Shown: positions 1 to 12,700, counted from the stretch's first letter. The stretch: 64,000 nucleotides of DNA from Anthopleura xanthogrammica (GCA_964019055.1 OZ025206.1:4402617-4466616), one strand, 5' to 3'. Notes: a model not told the origin generated them from the letters alone. A program made the numbers and translations.

Positions 1-157
1 TTAAATTTGTTTCAAATGATTGAATAACATTCGGATCGAATTATAACCGGTAAACTATCTTTGCTGCATCTGCGATGACGTCAAGCATTGACATGCGCGT
101 AAGTAGGATCGTTGCCCATAGATTGTCCGCGTGAGGACTGAGTCTACTATAGAGTGT

Positions 158-180
158 CACGTGATTTTTCCCGCCATTTT
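158..180. promoter_or_regulatory. Possible promoter motif cluster (E-box, E2F/YY1-like)
   Basis: A CACGTG E-box at 158-163 is followed within a few bases by TTTCCCGCC (E2F-like) running into CCGCCATTTT, the reverse complement of a YY1-type AAATGGCGG element. Such clusters mark housekeeping promoters in animals, but similar strings are also scattered in repeats, and no transcript start can be seen. Treat this as a weak call. Confidence 0.2.
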
Positions 181-773
181 GCCGTAATCGAAAAAAAGTC
201 GCCATTTTTAAAGGAAGAAGCTGGTTGAAGACCTTATTAACTCCGTGAATAATTTTGAAATCGTAGGAATACATAGGAGAAGGAATCATTATATTTTCGA
301 TTCAACAAAATCTCTGGTGGCCGGTTGGAACAAGGTAAGAAAAAAAACAATTTGATAAAAGTATTTCAATCTCATTATCCACTATGCGCTGTCTGAGCTC
401 AGTAGAAAACTTGCAATACAGTTTGAACCTTGCGAAATTTTCAAGGACCGAAAAGAAACACGAGAGATTACTTCTAAATGTTAAGATAATGAGTATTTTT
501 TTGTGTCAGTTGCCAAGTAAACGCATGAAGTATGGCGTCTAGACCTCTTTTAAGATTGTTCTACATTGTTTTGCTACGATACATCTTTCTGGGCCGAACC
601 TGTTAACATTAATTTTCTTTCATTGATTATTTTACTTCTTTTTTGCTTATAATAAATATGTATATAATCTAAGGTATTTTATTCCTAATAAGACGCTTCA
701 AAATACCACGCCCAAGGTAAAAGAGTCCACGGTCATAGCTTTAGTTATTGTAACTTCAGTGTTTTGTCTGTAT

Positions 774-1007
774 TGGCGAGCAAGTATGAAGTCAATTAGC
801 ATACGATTCCCATGGTAAAATTATCTGAATAGAAGAATCACTAAATGTAAGTTATTTTGTGAAACTGAAGGAGAGTTGTAGAAATAAGAGGGTTGACGAG
901 CGAGCATGAAGTCAAATAGCAAACAATTCCCATGGTGAAATTATAGCAGAAGAATCACTAATTTAAGTTCTTTCGTGAAAGGTGAGTTGTAAAAAGAACA
1001 GGGTTAA
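774..1007 (+). repeat. Tandem duplication, about 115-120 bp unit, two copies
   Basis: The block starting GGCGAGCAAGTATGAAGTCAA near 775 recurs as GACGAGCGAGCATGAAGTCAA near 895. Both copies share ATTCCCATGGT, AGAAGAATCACTAA and GAGTTGTA landmarks in the same order, with a handful of substitutions and small gaps. The duplication lies in non-coding DNA and no function is visible. Confidence 0.7.
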
Positions 1008-2835
1008 TAGCGTGTGTCCGGAACACCACATCTTATACAATTGCAATCTGTAACAAGTCACTTTCACCAACTGACCTGTCATCCAGCTGCCGGCTTTGAA
1101 CTGTGTCGGAAACTCAGGCCAGAACCTGGTAAAAAAATACTTACTGAGACCAGAGCTTTACTAAATAGGATTGACAAATCATTAGCAGATAGTCTGCAGC
1201 CCTCCCTGCCTCGCCCTGCCTCAGCTGTAGACTAAAACACACGTGTGATGCGAGCCCAGCACCTTGTGAGAACTGAGTTAATTTCATAATCGTATTAGAC
1301 GCTCTTGGCCACCTTAAACCTCTTAGTCTTATAACGATGACAATATTAAGCTTTTTGTAAGGGAAGAATGTTTCTTTGAAAATTAACCATGATTTTGTTT
1401 GGTTTTGCTTTCTGATTCTCTCTGGATATTTTTTAGGAAAAGTTTTATCCCATATACGCATGCGCAGTCTACATGTGACGTAGGTTACCTTCGCTTTGAC
1501 TTGATTTAAATAAGAATGACACACATCCCACATGTTTAATGTCCGTTTTATTCGTTGAGGTATTTTAGCCAATTCTCATAAGTTTTTATTATAAACAAGA
1601 AAGTTGGGCGTAATATTTTTCGATGTTAATCTACTTGTCAATAAGATTCTTTGTTCCATTCGCATCCATATTATTCGATCTTCTAGAATGTTACTGGAAA
1701 ACAACGAAATAATACTCAAGGGGATGGCTTATATAGGATCAGTGTGGATTGCAAAAGTTCGAAAATAGTATGGTGTCTGTCTAATTCCTGAAAAATACTA
1801 AAACGTCTAGGTTGCCAAAACGAATCTCGATTCTTTCTGGAATTTCAACCTTCTCCTTCTCTCACAAATGCCATAACTTTAAGGTTCCCCTTTTTTTTTT
1901 TTTTTTTTTTTCAATGTTTATACTTATTTCCCTTAAGAACGCAAAGAAGGCCGGAAAGAATTGCTTGCCAGGTCTAGTTTGAGTGGGTCTCTTCGACATT
2001 TCCTTTTTTTAACAGTGGGTGGGTACGGAATACGTGATAATTTTCAGCTAAAGAATTTATTCATGGAAACCGAATAACTTGTAGCGATTCTGGTTTGGCG
2101 ACGCGCCGAGGAATGGCAAAAAGACTGTTACCGTAGTTTGATGATCAAAAGTAGACATCATGTTATAATACCACATCCGAACATCTTACTAGAGGTTAAC
2201 GATAATCATAGTCAGATTGTTCATCCACTAGCTGAAACAAGAATTCGACTTAATACTTGAAGAATTTTTTTTTACTCGAAAATAGTGAAAATATTGCGGA
2301 AATCATGATTTTTTATCACATCAAAATCTATAATTAGGACTTTTTTTTATGACTTTTCTAATTGCTCAAAAACTTTTAACATAGTGCACTTTGTTATTAC
2401 AGATATGAAAGCCGATTTTTACCCCTAAAAGGATCGTTGATTAACCCGATGACTGTTTTTGTAAAGGAATCGACCCGAACAGGAACTAGTGTCAAAATAG
2501 GTCCTTGAAAACTATGAAACATGGAGGAAAATACCACGTGTTGAAAAAATAACTTGTCCTTTGATTAATTGAAAAACTTAACATTGTGACATGAAGTTGG
2601 GAGACTGTCATGTAGTATAGAGTACCGGGTCGCACGGCATACCATATTGTTACACACAGGAACAATAGAATACTAGCTTTTGCATGACAAGAGAGTCGAG
2701 AGAAGATTTGTGTTGTATTGACCCCTCGAAATTCTTGAAATTTGGTTTACATTGCGAATTTTTACTAAGAAAACGTGGTTTTTTTTCGTGCTACGTAGCC
2801 TTGATTTATCGTTCTGATTGAGCATTCCAAGAAGA

Positions 2836-2945
2836 AAGGAAATCATTTCGTAGTTAATTAGAAGCCGATGGGAAGCCATTTCGTAGTTAATGAGTGCCAA
2901 TTGGAAGCCATTTTGAAGTTAATGAATACCACTAGGAAGCCATTT
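2836..2945 (+). repeat. Short tandem repeat, about 33-bp unit, three to four copies
   Basis: Successive units carry GGAAGCCATTTCGTAGTTAAT followed by a variable 10-12 bases (AGAAGCCGAT, GAGTGCCAATT, GAATACCACTA). The last copy decays after GGAAGCCATTTT. The repeat is non-coding. Confidence 0.65.
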
Positions 2946-3326
2946 TACAGCTCTTCGTCAATTACATGAATCCTTTTCTCTCTTTAAACGTTTTTTGGGG
3001 AAAAAGAGTGGGAGGGGGTCAGTTGAAGTAACGCTCTCAGTTATTTAATCCCCAGAAGTTTCGTAAAGTAATTTTATATCTGTGTAACTTAATTCTTGTA
3101 CGTGCTGTCCCTGGGTACCACTACTGCGGTTAAAAGTCAACGACGTTTACCGTCAATACTCAAAATAAGCCGTAATACACGGTTTTTATTTTCATACGAT
3201 ACAATAAAATGTGACACCTTGGATGTCTCGACTGATATTCTCAGCGCTTATAAACCTTAGCTGAAGTACATTGTAATTATACAATCGATGAGTGCGGCGG
3301 TAAAACGACCCGACACAACTTTTCGT

Positions 3327-3533
3327 TTACTCAGAGTCAAACCAAGCAGTCATAAAATCCTTATAATCGTGCGAGGAGAACTCAAAGAGCATTACCAAGC
3401 CATCAATCGACTGCACAGGAAATCCGAAGTTTAATAACTCGTGAAAAGTCTCGAGATTCCCAACTCCTTGTTCCAAAACGTCTGAGGTACGCTTGTACTC
3501 GAAGTCGGTTGTGACCGGTGACTTAGAGTTCAT
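3327..3533 (-). CDS. Candidate small intronless gene, 68 aa, unknown
   Basis: An ATG-started frame of 68 codons (3533 down to 3327) encodes an acidic, non-repetitive polypeptide ending in AWFDSE. I do not recognise the family. What raises it above chance is its surroundings. A TATA-box-like CTATAAAG lies on the same strand at about 3580-3588, roughly 50 bases upstream of the ATG, which would give a 5' leader of about 20 bases. A minus-strand AATAAA-type signal lies about 135 bases past the stop (near 3186-3191). No splice sites are needed. It could equally be a fortuitous frame, because nothing in the translation is diagnostic. Confidence 0.33.
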   Translation of the reverse strand: MNSKSPVTTDFEYKRTSDVLEQGVGNLETFHELLNFGFPVQSIDGLVMLFEFSSHDYKDFMTAWFDSE

Positions 3534-3580
3534 TTAATACTATACGAAGTAAATATAGAATCTTCCAAGCCCAGTATCAC

Positions 3581-3587
3581 TTTATAG
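3581..3587 (-). promoter_or_regulatory. Putative TATA box for the 68-aa frame
   Basis: The minus strand reads GGCTATAAAGTGATACTGGG, with the TATAAAG about 48-54 bases before the ATG of the 3327-3533 frame. The spacing suits a TATA-driven start near 3555. The call rests only on motif and spacing. Confidence 0.3.
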
Positions 3588-4770
3588 CCGAGGACGCCGA
3601 GGCTCAGCTCGTACAGCCAGGTAAGCTAGACTTGTATTTTGAAATCTCTTGTACAAACAAACTCCGTATTGTACGATAATGCACTAGAATGAACACAACA
3701 CTCCTAACTAAGTTCAAAATTTTCTCCTAAGCAGTACTTTGAATATAATTATTTTTTCCTAGCAATATTTTCATAATATGTCGGTGTAGTTTTTCCCCAA
3801 ATGGCGTGTTTTCAATTACTGTGATCAAGCATCAGCAGGGATTTTTTAAAAGTATGATTAAGTTTAGAGAAGTCTAGAATTTTCTAGAACTGTAGTAACG
3901 TAATATAATAAAATATTCTCCCAGATATTTTATTAGAATAATATTAATAAATCAATACTTTTTGACAGCATAACTATTGTAGTTTTAAGATAAATACGAG
4001 AATGATTCAGTTTTGAAATACTCATTGGAAACTCTTCGTTGTTAGGCGTCATTACTATAAACTATCGCGACGCTCGCAAAATATTTCCCAGGACGACATA
4101 AAAAAATAAACTTCGACCAAAACAAAAATATACCCAGTCACAGAACAAAGAGTTATAAATAGCACCAATTGTTTTATATAGTTTAATTTTAGTAAGTATT
4201 CTTATCTCAGAGATAGAGGTGTATGACGTCATAATGAACCAGGAGTATTCATCTCGACTGGTGAAGAGAATTCCACCTCGAAGCGCTTCACTTCCTTACA
4301 CGGTATTGGCGTTAGTTAATCCTGTAATGACGCACACGGCATCGTGGGCCCAATTATCCTAAACTTTGAGGTCTATTCGGGATTTTTTCGTATGCCTTCC
4401 AGGCACCAAGTTGCCTCCAGCAGCCACAGAGATTTTGTTCTCTGTTTTATTCAATTAGACTTTGTTTTCCGGCCGAATTGGAATTCTCCAGGCTGGTAAA
4501 CTGACTCTCTAATAATGCTATTACAAGCGCAAGGCCAGCGAGCTTCATTACGTTAAGATATTATTGACAATGTAAACACCATTTGCGGTGAACTCGAGCC
4601 GATTACCTACAATTCGTAATTAATGAGTCTTTTTTCGATTTTCATAATGGAAACCAGCTTTGTTTGATATCCTCCTTACTTGTCTTCATGTTCCCAAAAC
4701 GGTTTATTTATGAAATCTTATAGCAGGAACAGAAAGCTTAAGTTCTTGAAAGGGCACAGGAATAAATCTT

Positions 4771-5036
4771 TCAGCAGGAATGCTCTTGTTTCAAGTGTTT
4801 TTGGACCAAGACCTCAGGCATTTTAGTCATGGCTCGCTCATGGATTAGGTTTCGTCTGCACAACTCGAAAAACTCGGGCAAGCAGGAACACGCTTCTTTA
4901 ACCTTTGTCTCGTATTCGCAGGCGGGAGTTTGACAAAACTGAGCCACTTTAAACCGATTAGGAATAGAAATTCCGCCTTCTAATGTACTTTTTAGGTGAT
5001 TTAATTTCATTGTGCAAAGATAGGAAGGTTTTTTCA
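4771..5036 (-). CDS. Candidate 3'-terminal coding exon, unknown protein
   Basis: An acceptor-like pyrimidine tract ending CTTCTGTAG lies just before 5036 on the minus strand and opens into a frame that continues to a stop at 4771-4773. The translated segment is rich in Cys, Lys and Glu (for example CQTPACEYE, ACSCLPEFFELC). It has no stop for about 88 codons and a balanced composition. A minus-strand AATAAA signal lies about 65 bases beyond the stop (4703-4708), as expected of a last exon. I could not find a convincing upstream exon; a GTAAGT donor near 5080 would leave an intron of only about 45 bases. I do not recognise the family. Confidence 0.28.
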
Positions 5037-5080
5037 CTACAGAAGAGGTCAATTTTAACGTGTGACAATATTTTACTTAC

Positions 5081-8000
5081 CCTACTCCCCAAGAAAGGAA
5101 TGATACTTCTAGACGACAAGGCACAGTGTTGTGGTCAATCACGTGAGATGACAAAAGTCATTCTTTAGGAGGGAGGGGTTGATTAGAATGCTCTCGGATG
5201 CATTGTTTTCACCAGGGACATTGTAGAAAATAAGTCGTATTCTATTTAACATGACATTGACGTACTTAGGCCTACCCCCAGGGGATTTTGTTCGCAAGTC
5301 GTTACTTAGCCCTCCCCCAAAGGAAGAAAAGGGACTTTTTACCGTTAAATTACTTATTCAGTAGCCCTCCCCCCAGGAGCAGCACACTATCTGGAGTAAT
5401 AGACGCCTTCGTAATGTAGCTCAAAACATTCTTTTGTTTTGAAAGAAATTCTTTTGTTTTGTCCTCCAAATTGAGCTGCTTTGACGTCACAAGTGGTTTA
5501 TATTTTGTGCTCTTCACAATGGAAGACACAACACTAGGAGAAGTAAATTACAGACACTCGAAGCTTTTCAGATCTTGAAGAGGTGCAGTAATGTGTGCTT
5601 CTAACGGGCGGTGTTGTGCAATATTCTATATAAGTGTGAAAACTTCAAACACTTGAGGAAAAAAAAAGGTTTACAAGATAGACTGACCTAAAAGCCACTA
5701 AGAACACTTGGTGCTAGCACAAATGTATAAGTGTATTGCTGGTTCAGTTACAGCCAGCCTTCATATTTGGGTTGACTAGCTGAACAAAATGAAAGATATT
5801 CATGGGTGTGGACAGGGGGAAAGTCAGGGTGCTTGTGCTTGTGCTTGTGTGTTTTTGAGGGCAGGTAACAAATTGCTCAAGGAATTTCCTCAGTAAAATT
5901 CCCCGAATCAGACGCTCTTAGCTCAGGTTTGTGTTTGAGTTCGCAGCCAAATCATTCCTTCGAAAAGGCTCTTCATCAAGTTTTTAACCTTGAACCTTTG
6001 AATACACTTCACTTTTCCAAGTTTTCTACCAGCACCTGACTCCCGGCATTAAGATTATTATTTAAGTTTTTTCAACGTACAATAGTATTTTCTGGACTTG
6101 TCATTCCTCCTTCCTCCCCAGAGAGAAATAAGTATGCGTGGTCTTTTCACAATAGCTGGTAATGTAAAACCTTTTCTTAATAAGGGGCCGATGCCATGCA
6201 AAGAAAGTTTTATTCATACGAAAACTTTAGAGATTGAATATTCGAGTTTCCAGTGATGAAGAATATTCTGCAAAGGAATTCATAGGAAGTGTCGTATTGA
6301 ATAATCATTCTCTTTCAAAAACAGTAAAAAAAAGGTACAACTGAAGGTTAAACCAACATAGTAAACCCCAGTTATCTAAAGTAAACATGCTGCCCAGTTT
6401 GAAGAAAACGTCCTTATTATTACTTCTAAGAAGGATTATATGGATTGTTTTCTGGTTTGTTTTGGCGTTTGCGGGTCGGAAAAGGTCGCTAATTTGTACC
6501 ATTGTGACGACTATTACCAATCTGATTCGCAATTTAATGAATTTGGCTTTGACGCAAGAATGGATTCAAAAACTTGATGGAATAGTGAAATACCAAGAAT
6601 AATACACTGAGAGGAGTTTAGGGAAATAAAAAAACGGCTGTCAAAGGTTATTTGATTTGAAAGCATTCCACTTTCCACTGGCAAAAGTGGACCAACCTAG
6701 AAGAGTACTTCTGTGTCAGTTTTGACAGACATCTGACACATCGTTTGGTAGCGGTCTGAGAAAGAGTGTTAGACAATTCAAGAGTTCGTCTTTTTTTTTC
6801 CAATTGTGAAGGACATGCCTTTCTTGAAGAGACTCTTAAGACCTACCACGAAGAAAACATCGTTGTGTTATACATGTAAGACTATTTTCTGGCGTGCACT
6901 CCCCAAAAATTATTCTACTCTACATGACAACAAATCATCAACCTAATTAGCAAATTGGAGAAGAGTAGGGTTTTCTCGTGGGTGTCCCAAGGGCTCACTT
7001 CTCTTGCCTCAAGAATTGGGGGGAAAAAAACCTTTACTGTGTATATATTCCTGTTACTGGACTGTGCGTGGGAGAAGCTGTTCGGCTTGCGAACGTGATG
7101 GTCTTAGTACGAATGATAAGGACAGTTTGAAGATAAGAAATACTTTAGAACTAATAATGCCGTCATTCAACCAACTATCTTGATAAGATAAGCAAAATAC
7201 AGCACTTCAGGTCTGAAAAACCATCGCTCCCAAACCACAAGTGGACAATTCTACGTCAATAACTTGCATATGAAGCATGGAAAAGTTTGTTCGATTCTAG
7301 AATATTCTTCCGTGTGTTTTATGATTGTCTTACTGCATCGTGAATTTCAAGTGGTTTTGAACAATTAAATCCAAATCATGATAACTTGTCAAGAGAGTAA
7401 TTTTATGAGGTCAAAGCCATCAAGATAATAGTCAACATATCATAACAATACTATTGTACAGGGAGTACTGTATAGAACTAAACAGACCTGATACATTAAA
7501 CACTCAAGATCCTTTAGGAAAAGAAGCACCCACCCCAATTGCATGCACCAACCTTATCAGTAGAGACGACGCTTGGACATAAAATTAAGTTAATCTTAGA
7601 GTTGTATTTAATCCATGTTAGATTGCTGTCACAGATCTGATCAAACATGGCTGACATTAGCCAATAGTAGAAAGACTTCAGTAAGTTTCTTGGTGATAGC
7701 TTAATCACCAATAGAATATTTTTGGATTATTTGGACATTGAATCATTAAGGATGGTATGACACTTGACGGCAGGCGGACAAAAAGATACAATATTGCTGC
7801 TTTTCATTATAAAACTGATACAATCTTAGAATGGGACAAATCTACGAACTGACCCTTTGATTTCAGGGCGGTTTAGGGTGGAAATCGTACGATTTGGTGT
7901 CAGCTAAACATTTTCGTGCAAACTTACTAGTGATTTCACATCAATATCTCATCTGCACTTTCCTTGAAGTGTGAGAACATTTATCCCTTCAATGATACCA

Positions 8001-9199
8001 TGAATCACTTCGTATTTTGCACGGAACGAACATTGGAATAGCTCGACACTCAGGATTCCTGCGCAAGGATTTCTGATGCTACTTGACATTGAAAATGACT
8101 TTTGAAAATGTAGTTCCATTTGATCGATAAGAATGCTGTAAAATCCTTCAAAAACAGAAATAAACTAGTCTTATTTTGCAGACCTTATTAAAGAAAATGC
8201 CTGGAAATTGCGAAAATTTTGAAATTCTAAATTCCAAAGCATGAATAACTAAAGCCAGTTCTGCATGCTATACTTCTGCGTCTTCAGTTCAATATACACC
8301 ACATCAGCAAGCATGCTTTTACTTTATTGCAATAGACTATCTCAACTGCGAAGCGATTCACTTCAATTACAAAGGTTAAAATGTTTGTTTACGTGTTGTG
8401 ACACCTTTAATAATGATCATACGATTTCAAACAAGTGCCAAATATCTCCTAACTTCAGCGCTTACTCTATCATTATTCTACAGCAAAGCATCCAAACTTT
8501 TTCCAAACTAAGTCCGCTTGTCTGTATGATTATTTCAGTCCAGCCGAAAGACTGCCTTCGTGTGATCCGTAGGATGCTAATCCCTCATCTCTGACATGGG
8601 CGGGTCTTGCTTGTGACCAAGTCAATATGTTGATGCATCTAATTAAGCATTTGATTAGAAAAATTGTATTCATTGTGCGTGTGCTATATACGTTTGACAT
8701 TAGTGATCATAACTTTGGAGTCAATGTTTTTATGGCTTATGTCGATTGGGGTCTTGTGTCTCGTGCAGCCAGACACTTCTGTGGGGGAATGTGGTAGAAT
8801 AACTAGGGACTCAATATTCGTGCAAATAAAACAAAAAACATGCTGGAGATAAAGAACAAGACCCTGGTTCGTGTTCCGCACTAGTATTTTAGTTCTTTGT
8901 CTGCCAATGATATAAGATGTTGAAGTTTATTTTCCTATGCCTGGGGCTGCTGGTGAAACATTGCAACTGACACCTTTTAAACTTTCAGGTTGGACGTTAT
9001 AAACTGTCGTGCCTTCGTCTAACGTTACCTATCCCGTGTTGAGTGACATCACGCTTATTGGAATAAGATTTCAAAGACGAGTACCACTCACAGACACAGT
9101 GGCATAGTAGCGTGTGTAAGTCTGATGGTCACACACTGAAAGTAGTCGAGCGACGACAATTTTATTTTGGTGCAAGTAATTCTCAACTATTCAGCAACG
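5081..9199. other. Intergenic upstream of the bHLH gene, no gene recognised
   Basis: Only short, stop-limited frames occur here. A partial foldback fragment with CTCCAAATTGAGCTGCTTTG at 5411-5491 belongs to the family seen again at 19.5, 30.3 and 31.6 kb. I saw no RNA gene or tandem array. Confidence 0.5.
5411..5491 (+). mobile_element. Foldback element fragment (AGGACAAAACA family)
   Basis: The right arm TTTTGTCCTCCAAATTGAGC plus TGCTTTGACGTCAC matches the right ends of the elements at 19484-19614 and 30268-30404. The left arm is missing or replaced by a duplicated CATTCTTTTGTTTTG. Confidence 0.55.
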
Positions 9200-9730
9200 A
9201 TGAAAGACCTCGAAAAGTCGGATTACTCGGGAGAGGATAATGAAACTGAAAGTACCGTTACCTCGTCGTCATCAGATCAAACCAGCGAGCTGTCACCCCC
9301 TTCGAATTTTACGGAGCCAGAAGAAGAGGCTGAGGAGAGCAGCACTCGCCCTACGCAAAAGAAACGAAAGAGGCGAAGGAAAAGGATGTTGACAGGGGTG
9401 AGTAGGCAACGCCGAGCTGCGAACGAACGAGAGCGCAAAAGAATACAAGGCGTCAATAGAGCGTTTGTGGATCTGAAAAACACCCTGCCCGTATCCCACA
9501 TGGATATATCCAAGATTGACATCTTACGCGTAGCGGCCCAGTGGATCGATCACCTCACTGAAATCTTGCACCAGGATGACTTGGCGAGAACTGAAGGCAC
9601 CGACTTAATCCAGGACACGACCAAACTGTACGACGAACACGAGTTGTACAAACTGCTCGATAGCAGTCAATTTCCATGCGAAGACGATGATTTGCTTGAA
9701 GATTTTCTACACATGGATGGTGAGTTGTAA
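9200..9730 (+). CDS. Group A bHLH transcription factor
   Basis: This single-exon frame of 176 residues starts at the ATG at 9200 (context AACGATGA); the in-frame codons upstream include no ATG. The N-terminus is acidic and Ser-rich. A strongly basic stretch (KKRKRRRKR, near residue 55) follows, then a bHLH domain at about residues 69-122. The basic region is RRAANERERKR, the first helix AFVDLKNTLP, then a short loop and a second helix SKIDILRVAAQWIDHL. The Asn-x-Arg-Glu-Arg core is the E-box-contacting signature of DNA-binding class A bHLH proteins. The tail is acidic, which suggests an activation region. The family is not resolved: helix 2 resembles Twist/Hand/PTF1/TAL relatives more than Atonal, but it is divergent. 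The last codons (GGT GAG TTG TAA) lie inside a consensus donor, ATG|GTGAGT, so a spliced downstream exon is possible. Confidence 0.85.
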   Translation: MKDLEKSDYSGEDNETESTVTSSSSDQTSELSPPSNFTEPEEEAEESSTRPTQKKRKRRRKRMLTGVSRQRRAANERERKRIQGVNRAFVDLKNTLPVSHMDISKIDILRVAAQWIDHLTEILHQDDLARTEGTDLIQDTTKLYDEHELYKLLDSSQFPCEDDDLLEDFLHMDGEL

Positions 9731-12700
9731 AAAATTAAATGACTGTACTATTATGTGATTAGCACCATACTGTTTTATTGTGTTGTGGATTGGGTGTCAT
9801 TGTGGTCATGCTGAGATGAAGTGTCAACGCATTCAAACGACTTCAATCGATCTTTCCATGCTTTAAAAAACATGACAAAAACCACGGAAAAAAAATTAAA
9901 AAACACGATATCTGAATTTGTTTTAAACTTTTAAAAGTTTTGAACTATATACATTAAGCTTGCATAGAGTTCGTCATAACGGACACATTTCCCCCCATAC
10001 CAAACCAGATCTTTCATCAAATTGTTTTATTAGTTCTAAAGGAACGTGCATACTAAGCAAATCTTTCCTTGTTTATTCATTATGTTAAGCTGAAAAACCT
10101 CAACTGCATTCCATGGTTCAAATACTGTACGAAATGTCACGCCTCTTGCAACGTAACGTTATGACTGGCCATAACTATTCCATTGATCCCTGGCTCTTAA
10201 ATCTTGATTTTAAATACGAGTCCTTCTCTAACAAAAAAACACTTAGACTTTCATACTTTTATTGTCTTTTGTTCCATCAACTTGACAATTCCCAGGTTAA
10301 AATACTGAAGTGACCTCCCAAACTTGTAAATCGTAATTTTGCATGAGGTTCGACAGAAAGGTGGCTTGATGAGATTCCCTGTGGTTCGTTCTTGATAAGG
10401 AAGTTGATGAAACTCGATAACATTGCTGTTCTATAGCTCCTAATTAACTTACTTCGACTCTTAGAAATTCCAAAAAAAACTTTATTCGCATTCATAAACT
10501 TTCTTAAGACTTTAATGCTCTGAAATACCATTGGTTGGACCTTGAAATTTCTTCACTTACGAAAATTTCGAGTCAAGAATATTTTTTTGCCCATCGAATC
10601 GTAGCATTTCTTGTACAAATCCGCCGCAACTATTTGTCTCTAGAAAAAGCTTGAGATTATGATTCAGTGAGTATATATGTATTTTTTTAAGCACTTCCTT
10701 CCCGAATAAACGGTTTGCTGATAGTAAGCATAACCTTTGATCGACACTCAGAAATCCAAGTCGCGCGAGAATCTCAGTATTTCAAGGGCTTCAGCTCCAT
10801 TGACTGCGTTATTTCTCTGAGCTTTTCCTGTCTTTCTTTGACCATTCATGGCTTGAGTAAACAGACCATACGTTCAACTCATTGGGATGAATGTTTACAA
10901 AGCAATAAGATAGCCTTTTCTATAAACAAAATTCAACATCGATTAATTTCGACCCCAAATCCAACTCTGCATTCTTTCATGTCTTCTGATAACTTTGCCA
11001 CACGAAAACCGATGAAAGGCAAGCCCTCAAATTGTCTCCAGACGAAAGAAAACAGTCCTTAAATGTTAATTCCTTATAACTTTTATTTACTATGGCCGAA
11101 TTCTTTAACGTCCACTCGTCAACTATATCTTCCTGTCTGATATTAAAATTCCTTCTTGTAATTACTCAGGAATTATCTTAAATTAGTTTGGTAAATAAGG
11201 TCTGTCGCGAGAATAAAACGGATTTTGAATCGAACAAAACTAGACGCCCAACCTCAAGTGCTGGCTCGATGACACCTGTGTAGTATCGTAAGTTAGTAAA
11301 AATTCGCGCCCTTTGCCAAATCCTAATTACGTAAGAGTTTACTTCTCATTGCCAAAAAGATGAGTCACTTCTTCGAAAAGACTAGCTTGGTACCCAAAAA
11401 TGTTGTAAACAAACAAAACATCTGGGATATTAATCTCGGTTTTTTGTCCTGATATCTTTTCGCAAGACATCTGAAAAATTCGCCTGAGTCCTAAACGAAA
11501 ATTTGACGAGAACCAAGTGACAAATCATATAGCATATCAACACCGAACCGGGTATACTGTGACTCCAGTATATAAAGATAAAATCGTGCATGCTAAATGC
11601 GCATGTAATTAAATATGATTATCACAATTTGCCTCAAGTGGTCGGGCTGTGTTTTATCGACAAGTGCGAGAATAATGTACTATGCAGCTAACTACGATAG
11701 TACGTGATATCAAAGTTTAAAACAAAGAGCCTCATAAAGATAACAAACATTTGATAATTAAGTTTTATCAATGCAATACAGCTTAATTGGAATTACTTTG
11801 CAGGAAAAATCATGCTAGAAATTTAAATTTCAAGGCAATTTTTTTTCGCCCGATGCTTTGATTACATGGTATATTGTGTCAAGATGTTGGGAGTTCGAGT
11901 CGTCGTTTTGTATTACAAAATCGGCCGCGCGACAAATCTAGTTTTCTAAATCGCTCCATATGTTTTTCATATCGCTAGGAATTCCGTGGACTTCTAAACC
12001 CCGTTGAGTGATAAACCCAAGATTGCAATTCAATTACTGTGGTACCGAAGGGTTGTGCAGCACTCCCTTATCAGAATATTTGAATGCTTGACTAGTGTAC
12101 GATGTCCAACGCACGCGGTCCTAACCTAGCGGGGGCGAGAACGCGGTCGATTAGTTCTTCTACGCAATTTAGTTTAGTAGAACTTCGCTTGGCAAGATGC
12201 CTATGTTGATCAGTGTAGTTCATAAAGTTAATTCTTTTAGTTAGCCTTCAGGGTCGGCACCATTTATGGCTGCAATAACAAGTGCTAGCGTGCTAGGTGG
12301 GGCAAGACGTTATACGCTTTCTACATCTTCCATTACAATTCAAAAATAGAGCAATGCGTAAACGTTATTAGCGTGGACGTACAACATGTCTGGATTTGGA
12401 GCGATTCCAAATTATTTTAGTATCTAATTCCCTAATTTTTGCAAAATTAATCGATTACTTTGAGTTTATAGCTCTTCTGCTCGCTCACTTCCGGTTGCAA
12501 TATAAGAACTTTCATGATTGGCTAATTGAGAGCCAATCACAAGTCTCGAACTATAGAGGCAAACTGAATGAAATTATAAATGTCGTCCTCATCTCGTTTC
12601 TTCGATCAAATTCCAGCTGTAAGATTCAAGTCTTTTAAGGAAAAACTAAAGTTTCTATTGAACTTTAGCCCACAATCAAGTCTGTGAAGTAGCAGACCTA

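Larger units (their letters stand above)
1..3326. other. Intergenic, no gene recognised
   Basis: No convincing coding frame is present; the short frames lack coding character. Contents that can be seen are a CACGTG plus TTTCCCGCCATTTT motif cluster near 158-180, a duplicated segment (774-1007), a poly-T run near 1890-1911 and a short tandem repeat (2836-2945). A splice-donor-like AACAAG|GTAAGA at about 334-341 could end a non-coding first exon of a gene off to the left or right, but nothing else supports this. Confidence 0.5.

Noticed and set aside
41..289. 82-codon minus-strand frame at the left edge
   Set aside because: It crosses a CACGTG/CCGCCATTTT motif cluster that looks like promoter or repeat DNA, and it has no other support.
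10715..11062. 115-codon plus-strand frame as a gene
   Set aside because: It lacks domain character, composition bias and splice or promoter context, and is consistent with chance in AT-rich DNA.
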